Below are positions 42,875-50,520 of a stretch of 64,000 bases of DNA, piece by piece. The translations under genes and the position numbers were made by a program. The notes beneath the pieces were generated by a model. The model did not search any database and was not told the DNA's origin. It worked only from the letters and a program-made list of their open reading frames with translations. Numbering within the stretch: the first letter of the stretch is position 1; every line of letters starts with the position of its first letter. The stretch comes from Aeromonas hydrophila subsp. hydrophila ATCC 7966 (GTDB lineage Bacteria > Pseudomonadota > Gammaproteobacteria > Enterobacterales > Aeromonadaceae): positions 4,388,501-4,452,500 of the forward strand of contig NC_008570.1 of assembly GCF_000014805.1 (NCBI RefSeq), given 5' to 3'.

Positions 42875-43201
42875 TCACTGACCGACGCTGATAGTACCGC
42901 TCTTCGTCGCCTTCCCGGCCGCATCCGACGCCCTTTGCGGCTCTCGCCAGGCCAGTGGCCCGTTGCTCTCCTGCTCGTTTTGCGGGGCGCACTCCAGCCA
43001 GCTGTCGCCCTGCAGGATCCTGGCACCCAGCGAATATTTCTGATCCTGATACCAGCAGACTCGCTCCGGCAGCGAGCCCAGCGGCAGCACCAGTTCGGCT
43101 CCCACTTCCGCCCGCTTCGGCTCTGCCGCCACGCCAGTGCCGGTCGCACCGCCCAACAGCGCCAGCAACAGCCAGCCACCTACCCTCTTGCCCAGATACA
43201 T
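42875..43201 (-). CDS. Small exported DUF1496-like protein
   Basis: 108 residues with a signal peptide (cleavage near GVAA-EPK). The core CWYQDQKYSLGARI ... WLECAP fits the DUF1496 pattern of two Cys residues around a short beta unit. Strong AAGGAG 8 nt before the start. It is probably a small disulfide-bonded periplasmic protein of unknown function. Monocistronic. Confidence 0.72.
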   Translation of the reverse strand: MYLGKRVGGWLLLALLGGATGTGVAAEPKRAEVGAELVLPLGSLPERVCWYQDQKYSLGARILQGDSWLECAPQNEQESNGPLAWREPQRASDAAGKATKSGTISVGQ

Positions 43202-43416
43202 GCTCTCTCTCCTTGCTCGATAGAAGGTTCAGGCGACCGGAAACGACACAAACTTGATTAATAAGCAGCGCCCTCGCTGGCATTCCCAAGCCAATATGAT
43301 AGCCTGCCAGCGCCTGCTCATGCCCGTCAAAACAGGTGCAGGAAAACCCCGGTGGATTTGTCGGCTCTCGACGAATATAACCTTATTAATCAAATCGTTA
43401 TTTGGATATTATCCCA

Positions 43417-44655
43417 ATGCGTATCATGCCGTTGCTCCAGGCGGCCTGCCTGAGCCTGATGTTGTCCGCCTGCGTCGCCCCCCTGTTGATGATGAGCCCC
43501 ACCAGCCAGCTGATGTGGGCCCTGCTCAAACCCCTGGTCGGCTTCGACCCCAATGAAGCCAACCTGTTTGAACAGCCGCTGATCAAGGACCGGATGACCA
43601 GCATCCTCGGCCCCAATTACGACAGCACCATGCAGTTGCTCAAGACCGCCAACGAGCTGCAGCAGGAGGGGCCGCTGTTCTACGTGGTCTCCCGCTACGC
43701 TCCCGTGCCGGACGTCGCCAAGCAGGCCGGCATGGTGTGGAACTCACAGACCAACCAGATGTCTGTCATGCTGCTCAAGGGGGACGGTACGCCCCAGGTA
43801 TTTGGCGAGAACCTGGCGGCCGGCGCCCCGAGCTGGCCAACCGAGATGCAGAACTGGCAGACGCAGGGCAATCCGGCGACCAGCGCGCTCGCCGGCGCCA
43901 CCAACAGTCTGACCGGCTCGGCGACCAAGAGCCTGACCGGCGCCGCCACCACCAGCTCGGTATTTGGCAGCGTGCTGGGTTCCCTGCAGCAGGGCGCCAG
44001 CAAGACCATGGCTGACACCACCAAGCAGGTCGTGAATGGCGCCGCTACCTCGGCCCAGCAACAGGCCGGCAAGGCGGCCAACAGTGCCACTGCTACCGTG
44101 CAGCAGCAAGCCACCAAGGCCGTCACCGAGCCAGCCAAGCAGGCGGCCAGCAGCACCACTGCCACCGTACAGCAGCAGGCCACCAAGGCCGTGGCCGAAC
44201 CGGCCAAGCAGGCGGCCAGCAGTCCCACTGCCACCGTACAGCAGCAGGCCACCAAGGCCGTGACCGAACCGGCCAAACAGGCGGCCAGCAGTGCCACTGC
44301 CACCGTACAGCAGCAGGCCACCAAGGCCGTGACCGAACCGGCCAAACAGGCGGTCAGCAGCGCCACTGCCACCGTGCAGCAGCAGGCCACCAAGGCCATG
44401 ACCGAACCGGCCAAGCAGATGGTCAGCAGCGCCACTGCCACCGTGCAGCAGCAGGCCACCAAGGCCGTGACCGAGCCCGCCAAGCAGGCGGCCAGCAGCG
44501 CCACTGCCACCGTGCAGCAACAAGCTGCCAAGGCCGTGGCCGAACCGGTCAAGCAGGCGGCCAGCAGCGCCACTGCCACCGCAACGGATGCGGCCGCCAA
44601 GGCCGAGGCCGCGCGCGCCGCTGCCGAAGCCGAGATGGAAGCCCTGCTCAAGTAA
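43417..44655 (+). CDS. Lipoprotein with seven 23-residue tandem repeats
   Basis: 412 residues from ATG 43417. The N-terminus is a lipoprotein signal (MRIMPLLQAACLSLMLSAC; lipobox LSAC), so the mature protein is anchored by the Cys. A globular domain of about 140 residues follows (no recognised family), then an Ala/Thr/Gln-rich helical region whose main part is seven copies of a 23-residue unit (ATVQQQATKAVTEPAKQAASS-type), then a final Ala/Glu-rich helix. The repeats resemble extended amphipathic-helix proteins such as LEA or apolipoprotein-like repeats. A role as an envelope spacer or surface-stress protein is possible but unproven. Confidence 0.8.
   Translation: MRIMPLLQAACLSLMLSACVAPLLMMSPTSQLMWALLKPLVGFDPNEANLFEQPLIKDRMTSILGPNYDSTMQLLKTANELQQEGPLFYVVSRYAPVPDVAKQAGMVWNSQTNQMSVMLLKGDGTPQVFGENLAAGAPSWPTEMQNWQTQGNPATSALAGATNSLTGSATKSLTGAATTSSVFGSVLGSLQQGASKTMADTTKQVVNGAATSAQQQAGKAANSATATVQQQATKAVTEPAKQAASSTTATVQQQATKAVAEPAKQAASSPTATVQQQATKAVTEPAKQAASSATATVQQQATKAVTEPAKQAVSSATATVQQQATKAMTEPAKQMVSSATATVQQQATKAVTEPAKQAASSATATVQQQAAKAVAEPVKQAASSATATATDAAAKAEAARAAAEAEMEALLK
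44092..44574 (+). repeat. Seven tandem 69-bp repeats inside the lipoprotein gene
   Basis: Seven consecutive 69-bp units encode seven 23-residue repeats without frame loss. The copies differ mainly by silent changes and a few substitutions (for example TEP/AEP, AAS/MVS). A degenerate unit precedes them. Such arrays can change copy number by slippage or recombination. Confidence 0.9.
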
Positions 44656-44662
44656 GCCCCTC

Positions 44663-44694
44663 ACCAGGCCATCGCAAGATGGCCTGGTTGTTTT
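44663..44694 (+). terminator. Terminator of the repeat lipoprotein gene
   Basis: An 11-bp perfect stem (44663-44673 with 44678-44688), a GCAA loop and a T-rich tail. Confidence 0.9.
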
Positions 44695-44814
44695 CCTCCC
44701 CCCTCGCTCCCCACCACAACCCCTCGCCATCCACGCTACCGGGCGCGGGAAATCATGAACTTCTCGACATAGCCCCCTAAACTGGAAGGACGATTTGTTG
44801 CAAGGAGTGCTGCC

Positions 44815-45588
44815 ATGTCGCGTCTGCTCAGCCTGATGATCTGCTGCTGTCTTGGCACAGCCCTGCCCGCCTCGGCGTTCACCTATTACTCCGAGCAAAA
44901 CATGCCTTTCAACGGCCAGGATGAGCAGGGCAACAGCACCGGCCTGGCGGTGGAGTTGCTGCGGCTGATGTGGCAGGAGATGGGCGAGCCGGAGCAGCCT
45001 ATTCACTTCATGCCCTGGGCCAAGGCCTGGTACCTGCTGACCCAGCAGCCGGATGCGGTGCTGTTCACCACAGCCCACACCCAGGCGCGGGATCCCCACT
45101 TTCTCTGGGTCTGCCCCATCAGCCACTCGCGGGTCTCGTTGGTAGGGCGCAAGCGGGATGCCCCCAAGGTGACCGGCAAGGCCGATCTGACCAAGCTGCA
45201 GATCGGGGTCATGCAGGCGGACGTGGGGGAGCAGCTGCTGCTCAACCGGGGCATCAGCCCCGCCAACCTGATGTCGGTGGAGCGCATGGATCAGGTGGTG
45301 CGCCAGCTCATCATGGCCCGCACCGATCTGGTGGCCGGCAACGAGGTCATGCTGTTCCATCAGGCAAGGCAGCTCGGTTTTTCGTCCGATACCTTCGTCA
45401 CCGTCGCCACCCTGGCGGATCAGGACAACTGCTTCGCCTTCAACCCGGCGGCGGACAAACAGCAGGTCGCCCGCCTGCAGCAGGCGCTCGACAAGGTCAG
45501 ACAGGGGGAGGCCTTCAAGCGGCTCATCGCCCGCTATCAGGATGTGGTGCAGTCACCGCCGGCGGATCACCTGCCCACGATCGAATAA
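44815..45588 (+). CDS. Second orphan periplasmic substrate-binding protein
   Basis: 257 residues with a signal peptide (MSRLLSLMICCCLGTALPASA) and an SBP_bac_3-type bilobed domain (YYSEQNMPFNG opening, GLAVELLRLMWQEMG, KLQIGVMQADVGEQLL). Like the protein at 1252-2010 it has no adjoining permease or ATPase. The ligand is unknown. CAAGGAG precedes the start. Confidence 0.85.
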   Translation: MSRLLSLMICCCLGTALPASAFTYYSEQNMPFNGQDEQGNSTGLAVELLRLMWQEMGEPEQPIHFMPWAKAWYLLTQQPDAVLFTTAHTQARDPHFLWVCPISHSRVSLVGRKRDAPKVTGKADLTKLQIGVMQADVGEQLLLNRGISPANLMSVERMDQVVRQLIMARTDLVAGNEVMLFHQARQLGFSSDTFVTVATLADQDNCFAFNPAADKQQVARLQQALDKVRQGEAFKRLIARYQDVVQSPPADHLPTIE

Positions 45589-45599
45589 ACCCAAGATGC

Positions 45600-45627
45600 A
45601 AACAGGCCACCCGAAGGTGGCCTGTTT
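45600..45627. terminator. Bidirectional terminator
   Basis: A 12-bp stem AAACAGGCCACC and its complement with a CGAA loop lies between convergent genes. Confidence 0.9.
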
Positions 45628-45642
45628 CATGGTGCGATCCGC

Positions 45643-46023
45643 TCACTGGAAGTGGTGGTCGTGATCGGACTTCTTGGTCTGGGCACTTTCGCTGTGCTCG
45701 ATGGCGGTGCGGATGAGGTCCACCCCGGCACGGATGATCAAGACCCCCATGTTGACCAACTTGACGCAGACCCACATGAAGGTGATGAGCAGTATCAGCT
45801 TGAGCACGGTCTGGAACGCCTCCAGGAAGTTCTGCTCCAGCTGGCCGGTCAGGCCGCTGGCGCTGGTCATCAGCCAGGTGTAAACCTCGCGCACGAAGGG
45901 GATGCGGCTCGGCATCTCCAGCACGTCCAGCGCGGCAGGCAGGGCCTGGAAGATGACGATGCTGCCGAACAGGATCAGGATGACGCCGATGGCGATACCC
46001 AGAAAAAAGCCAAACTGTTTCAT
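45643..46023 (-). CDS. Small inner-membrane protein of unknown function
   Basis: 126 residues from ATG 46023, preceded by GGGA 6 nt upstream; the frame is open to 46167. Two membrane helices are clear (FGFFLGIAIGVILILFGSIVIF and VLKLILLITFMWVCVKLVNMGVLII), with a loop of about 50 residues between them and a hydrophilic His-rich tail (KKSDHDHHFQ). No family was recognised. Confidence 0.7.
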   Translation of the reverse strand: MKQFGFFLGIAIGVILILFGSIVIFQALPAALDVLEMPSRIPFVREVYTWLMTSASGLTGQLEQNFLEAFQTVLKLILLITFMWVCVKLVNMGVLIIRAGVDLIRTAIEHSESAQTKKSDHDHHFQ

Positions 46024-46220
46024 GGAAGGTCCCAAGGTTTGCTGCATGAAAATAACATAGCTGCCAATACTAGGGACTGCCTCTCCCCACGGCAATCCTT
46101 GCGCAGCCGGCCGGCCCCTCGTCCAGCCGCCCCAAGTCGCGAAGCCAGACCGGAAACCATTGCCCAACTATCTGATTTCTGTGACGCTTGTGCCCATTCT
46201 CCCTCACTCGTCAGGCGGTC

Positions 46221-47600
46221 ATGTCGCACTACTGTTTTTTGCTGCTTTGTCTCCTGCTGCCAGGATTGCCCGCCCTGGCCGCGCCAAGCGCCGCCGTCTG
46301 CGTCGTCAAACATCAACAACAGCTGTTGCTGGTACAGGACAGGGTCTCGTCCCGCTACAGCCTGACCGGCGGCTACATAGATGCGGGCGAGACGCCGCAG
46401 CAGGCGGCGCTGCGGGAGCTGTATGAAGAGACCGGCCTGCGGGGCCGGGTCATCGCCGAGCTGGGCTCATGGCAGCGCGCCCTGCTGTTCGCCTGCCAGA
46501 CCCTGGAACCCATTCGCGCACAGACCGGTTCTGGCTTTGTCTCCCTGCTGCGGGCCCCCAATCTGGGCGGCGAGATCCTCAATGCCAGGCTGATCGCTCC
46601 GGCCCGGTTGCCGGATGATCAGCGCCGCTTTCCGGTGCAGCTCGACTGGCTGGCCCCCCAACTGGCCGCCATTCCCGACAGCCCCGTGCTGTGGCAGCCC
46701 GATTTTCGTGGCGAGGGTAATGCACTGCACCAAATGGAAGTCCCGCTGATCCACCAGCTGCAGACCTGGCTCGGTGCTCAGGTGCGCTGGCTCGAGGTCA
46801 GCAACCTGTTCGGTTCAGCCGCCTTTCAGCTTGCCCTGCTACCCTTGCTGCTGCCCTGGCTGGGCTGGCCCCGGGTGCGCCAGCTGCTGCTGGCCATGCT
46901 GACCCTCACCCTGCTGGTGCAGGTGGCCAAGGAGGGGATTGGCTGGCCCAGACCCTTCCACCTCGATCCCGCGCTGGCACAAGGCAGCGCCCAGGGCTTC
47001 GGCATGCCGAGCGGCCACGCCGCCTCGGCGCTGCTGTTCTGGGGTGTGCTGCTCAGAGGGTGCTGGCCCGCCAACCCCTGGCGCAGCGCCGCCCTGGCCC
47101 TGCTGCTGGCCACCCTGACCGGGCTGGCCCGGGTCTGGCTCGGGGTTCACTTCCTGTCGGATGTGGCGGCCGGCCTGCTGCTTGGCGCCCTGCTGCTGGC
47201 CCTGCATCCCCGCCTCGCCAACCTGGCGGCCAAGCAGTGGAGCTGGGCCGGGCTCACCTTCGCCTGCGCGCTGGCCGCCGGGTGGAGCCAATCCTCGGCG
47301 CTGGCGGGCCTGACCACCTTCAGCCTGGGGCTAACCCTCGGCATGCTGTTGCCGCTGCCGCGCACGGTGCAGACCGGCTGGCGCCCCCCGCTGCTGGCGC
47401 TGCTCGGCAGCCTGCCGCTGGGGGCGCTCTGGTGGGCACTGCCGCTCTGGCTGACCAGCTCCTGGCTTATCCTGCTCGGCCAGTGGCTGCTTTATTGTTG
47501 CCTGGGGCTCTGGTTGAGCGCCGGCCTCTGGTGGATACTCTCACTCGTGAATAATGACCCGCTACCCAAGGGCCCAGGCCCTGACAAGGGATTGCTATGA
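46221..47600 (+). CDS. Fusion of NUDIX hydrolase and PAP2 phosphatase
   Basis: 459 residues from ATG 46221. A signal or anchor helix (1-20) is followed by a NUDIX domain with an intact box (G51 to L73: GYIDAGETPQ ... RELYEETGL) that splits nucleoside- or other pyrophosphate bonds. Then comes a polytopic PAP2 domain with all three lipid-phosphatase motifs: K237-x6-RP, PSGH (263-266) and R304-x5-H310-x3-D314. Both active sites are predicted on the periplasmic side, so the likely substrate is a lipid-linked or periplasmic pyrophosphate. Its 3' end overlaps the ydiK start by 4 bp. Confidence 0.88.
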   Translation: MSHYCFLLLCLLLPGLPALAAPSAAVCVVKHQQQLLLVQDRVSSRYSLTGGYIDAGETPQQAALRELYEETGLRGRVIAELGSWQRALLFACQTLEPIRAQTGSGFVSLLRAPNLGGEILNARLIAPARLPDDQRRFPVQLDWLAPQLAAIPDSPVLWQPDFRGEGNALHQMEVPLIHQLQTWLGAQVRWLEVSNLFGSAAFQLALLPLLLPWLGWPRVRQLLLAMLTLTLLVQVAKEGIGWPRPFHLDPALAQGSAQGFGMPSGHAASALLFWGVLLRGCWPANPWRSAALALLLATLTGLARVWLGVHFLSDVAAGLLLGALLLALHPRLANLAAKQWSWAGLTFACALAAGWSQSSALAGLTTFSLGLTLGMLLPLPRTVQTGWRPPLLALLGSLPLGALWWALPLWLTSSWLILLGQWLLYCCLGLWLSAGLWWILSLVNNDPLPKGPGPDKGLL

Positions 47601-48682
47601 ATATGAAAAAAGTGGATTTGGCCAAGATAACCCTGGGAGTGCTGTTTCTCAGCCTCCTCATCGTCTCCTGCTTCATGGTGCTGCGCCCCTTCCTGCCCGC
47701 TCTGGTGTGGGCCACCATGATCACCATCGCCACCTGGCCGCTGATGCTGATGGTGCAGCGCCTGCTGTGGGGCAAGCGCGCCCTGGCGGCCCTCAGCATG
47801 ACCCTGGTACTGCTGCTGATGTTCGTCATCCCGCTCTTCATGGCGCTGGCCAACGTGGCGGAGAAGGCGCCCATGCTGATTGAGCTGGGCACCACCATCA
47901 GCCACTCCCCTCCCCCCGAGCTGCTCTGGTTGCAGCAGGTGCCGCTGGTAGGCGGCAAGCTCTACGACTTCTGGCAGCAAATTCTGGCGAGCGGCGGTCA
48001 GGTGCTGTTTGCCAAGCTGGCCCCCTATTTTGGTCAGACAGCTCGCTGGCTCGCCTCCCAGGCGGGCAACCTGGGGCTGCTGTTCGTCCACTTCCTGCTG
48101 ACCGTCGGCATCTGCGGCCTGCTCTACCACTCGGGTGAAGTGGTGGCGACCGGCATTCGCCGTTTCGCCCACCGGCTGGCCGGCGAGCGCGGCGACAACG
48201 CCACCGTGCTCGCTTCACAGGCGATCCGCGCCGTGGCCATGGGGGTCGTCGTGACCGCGCTGGTGCAATCCTCGGTGGCAGGGCTGGGTCTGCTGATTGC
48301 CGGCATCCCCTACACCATGATCCTGGTGGTGGTGATGTTCCTGCTGATCGTCGCCCAGATCGGCCCCTTCCCGGTGCTGCTGGCCTGTGTCGGCTACCTC
48401 TACTGGAGCGGCGACACCACCTGGGGCACCTTCCTGCTGGTCTGGTCGCTGCTGGCGGGCACCATGGACAACTTCCTGCGCCCCTTCCTGATCAAGCGCG
48501 GCGCCGACCTGCCGCTCATCCTCATTCTGGTGGGGGTCATCGGCGGCTTGCTGGCGATGGGGATCATCGGCCTCTTTATCGGCCCCGTGGTGCTGGCGGT
48601 GGGTTACACCCTGCTGGATGCCTGGATCAAGGAAGATGACCAACCGGCGGCCGCGGCCGTTGAAGCGCCCAAGGCCCAATAA
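47597..48682 (+). CDS. ydiK: AI-2E/PerM-family membrane protein YdiK
   Basis: 361 residues with about eight membrane helices. It closely follows E. coli YdiK, including the DTTWGTFLLVWSLLAGTMDN and IKRGADLPLILILVGVIGGL stretches of the C-terminal half. The family was named after an AI-2 exporter, but members also include Na+/H+ antiporters and the role of YdiK is unsettled. It is co-transcribed with the NUDIX-PAP2 gene (ATG overlaps its stop). Confidence 0.9.
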   Translation: MNMKKVDLAKITLGVLFLSLLIVSCFMVLRPFLPALVWATMITIATWPLMLMVQRLLWGKRALAALSMTLVLLLMFVIPLFMALANVAEKAPMLIELGTTISHSPPPELLWLQQVPLVGGKLYDFWQQILASGGQVLFAKLAPYFGQTARWLASQAGNLGLLFVHFLLTVGICGLLYHSGEVVATGIRRFAHRLAGERGDNATVLASQAIRAVAMGVVVTALVQSSVAGLGLLIAGIPYTMILVVVMFLLIVAQIGPFPVLLACVGYLYWSGDTTWGTFLLVWSLLAGTMDNFLRPFLIKRGADLPLILILVGVIGGLLAMGIIGLFIGPVVLAVGYTLLDAWIKEDDQPAAAAVEAPKAQ

Positions 48683-48739
48683 CGATTCAGTAAAAAGACG
48701 ATTCGGTAACAAGGCGATTCAGCCATCCATCGCTGGTAC

Positions 48740-48770
48740 AAAGAGCCGCCCATCGGGTGGCTCTTTTGTT
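48740..48770 (+). terminator. Terminator of the NUDIX-PAP2/ydiK operon
   Basis: A 12-bp stem with one G-T pair (48740-48751 with 48755-48766), a 3-nt loop and a T-rich tail. Confidence 0.88.
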
Positions 48771-48791
48771 TATTACCGCCCCATGCCGGTT

Positions 48792-48811
48792 CGATTAGCG
48801 AAGCCTAATCG
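48792..48811. repeat. Palindromic repeat, CGATTAG/CTAATCG
   Basis: A 7-bp arm palindrome with a 6-bp centre, 19 of 20 bases identical to 15355-15374. It lies next to the second AT-rich gene, as the first copy lies next to the first. Confidence 0.7.
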
Positions 48812-48917
48812 GATGATCGAGATGCCGCTGTCCCGGTATTTCCGTGAATCAGCGGCATCTGGCAGAGGGAAAATGGGAGTGGCCGTTATAGCGGAGAAAT
48901 AGATTTACGTGAACGTC

Positions 48918-48940
48918 CGATTACGCCTTACGGCTAATTG
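48918..48940. repeat. Related palindrome overlapping the end of the AT-rich gene
   Basis: CGATTACGCC and CGGCTAATTG surround TTA. This is a relative of the 48792 repeat. It forms the last codons and stop of the gene at 48921-50132. Confidence 0.55.
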
Positions 48941-50132
48941 AACCCACGGGCTGATTAGATTTTTCTAGTTTCGCAAGGTCGTCAAAGAATATTTTTGGTG
49001 TCCACCCTTTCATCAATCCTGACAGCACGAATTCATCTAGCATATCTAGTCCAAAATCAGCTGCTGGCTCTAGTAAATTTGCGACTCCAGCACCGCCTGC
49101 AGCCCCAGCTGGGCCAGCAATTAGTAGACCAACACCAGCGCCAACAGTAGACATAGCTACATTTTTTGTAAATCTTCCCGTTTTCGTTTGAAAAAAACCT
49201 TTTGAGTTTGCTATTGCCTCAATGTATTCCTTTGTTATCTCAAAGCCATCTTTATTGTTATTACATTCTGCAAGCCATGTTCGAAATTTCTTCGAGGAAG
49301 TTTTATTTCTAATTTTCAATAGTTTGTCGAATGGTTTAGGGGTGTGTGGAAATATTCTTTTTAGATCAGGAATATTTTCAATTTTTGAAAGCTCATTGAA
49401 GCTATTTTGGAGATTAGCAGCTTGGTGTATCTTTTTATTTGAGGAATTAAATATTTTATAAAATTCAAAGTTTGAATAAGAGGTCATGTTGTTATTTATT
49501 AAATAACTGTACTCCAGTATTTCCCCCGCACATTGGCATAGTCTCATCCTTCCGTCTAAGTCTAAATCACTATACATAGACATCTCTGGAGATAGACCAT
49601 ATATATTAAGCTTACCGCTATTGTAGGCTGATTTAGATAAAGATACAGCTTTACTAGAGAGATTATGTTCTGGCTTAGAGTATACATCTCGAATCTTTCT
49701 AATCAGGTTTCTCTTGTCTGACGTTTTAAGTTCTTTGGTCATCCAATCAAGTCCAAGCTTAATGGATTCCTCGGGATCTGAGTGTGCTGGGCTGCTATAT
49801 TTCCCATAAGTTAAAGGATCTACTCCAGCAATATCATCTACCATATATCCAAGCATTTGGTCCCATAAAGTGAACTCAAGTGCATTTTGTTCGAGTAGTG
49901 CCTCTACACCCTTTAAACCAAAATTATTTAGCAGAATGACTAGTGGAATATTCTCTCCGTGAACTTTAAAGGAAATAGAGTCAAAAATCAGGAAACTCTC
50001 AAAAAGGGACGCGTCTATGGTTCTTCGATGAGCAATAAATTCATACGGTGAGGGGTCTGGAATACCAGGGGACTTAACCAAAAATTTTCTCGAAAATTCA
50101 TTCAGTTCAGAGTTATACATTGTTGTTTTCAT
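48921..50132 (-). CDS. AT-rich orphan protein with C-terminal glycine-rich hydrophobic segment
   Basis: 403 residues, much more AT-rich than its surroundings and rich in Asn, Lys, Ser and Ile. It begins MKTTMYNSELNEF. The long N-terminal part (1-315) has no recognised motif. A Gly/Ala-rich hydrophobic stretch (VGAGVGLLIAGPAGAAGGAGVANLL, about residues 330-354) could insert into a membrane or act as a glycine zipper, followed by FVLSGLMKGWTPKIFFDDL. It has its own AT-rich upstream region. The composition and flanking repeats point to horizontal acquisition. A role in phage defence or conflict is conceivable but unsupported by a motif. Confidence 0.72.
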   Translation of the reverse strand: MKTTMYNSELNEFSRKFLVKSPGIPDPSPYEFIAHRRTIDASLFESFLIFDSISFKVHGENIPLVILLNNFGLKGVEALLEQNALEFTLWDQMLGYMVDDIAGVDPLTYGKYSSPAHSDPEESIKLGLDWMTKELKTSDKRNLIRKIRDVYSKPEHNLSSKAVSLSKSAYNSGKLNIYGLSPEMSMYSDLDLDGRMRLCQCAGEILEYSYLINNNMTSYSNFEFYKIFNSSNKKIHQAANLQNSFNELSKIENIPDLKRIFPHTPKPFDKLLKIRNKTSSKKFRTWLAECNNNKDGFEITKEYIEAIANSKGFFQTKTGRFTKNVAMSTVGAGVGLLIAGPAGAAGGAGVANLLEPAADFGLDMLDEFVLSGLMKGWTPKIFFDDLAKLEKSNQPVGSISRKA

Positions 50133-50520
50133 ACAGTCTCAAAATAAATACATATAGAGCTACTAAACAAAGATATATCCATCCATATCTCTCTGACTTG
50201 CTCGGCTCACTACAACGGGGAGGTTATTTTCAAATATAAATGTTCCCACCCAAGCTCCAGTGCTAAAGGAATATACTTATTATCTTCTTTTGGCGCTAAT
50301 TTTCGCTACTCAGCAAAATACACTCCTCGAGCGGTAATGGAAAGCACCATCCCGTCTCAGCTACTTGAATAACTCGGGAGTGTGATCGCGGTGACACGCC
50401 ATATGACATAGCTGGCCAAGATACAGGGCGGCTGGTCAGGGCTTGTGGTCAACAGAAATGGGCGGAGACAAATAACCCGGGGCGTCGCAACGCCCCGGGT
50501 TATCAGTCGGTAGGGAAGGC
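50133..50520. other. Intergenic region beside the AT-rich gene
   Basis: The first 200 bp (50133-50330) are AT-rich and probably carry the promoter of the orphan gene; composition then returns to the chromosomal average, which marks the likely boundary of acquired DNA. The right end holds the terminator at 50474-50502. No gene is seen. Confidence 0.45.
50474..50502 (-). terminator. Terminator of the deiminase gene
   Basis: A long GC stem (AACCCGGGGCG and its complement) with a small loop lies just beyond the deiminase stop on the minus strand. Confidence 0.8.

Noticed and set aside
44092..44574. Possible CRISPR-like array
   Set aside because: The 69-bp units are contiguous without spacers and keep an open reading frame; they are coding tandem repeats.
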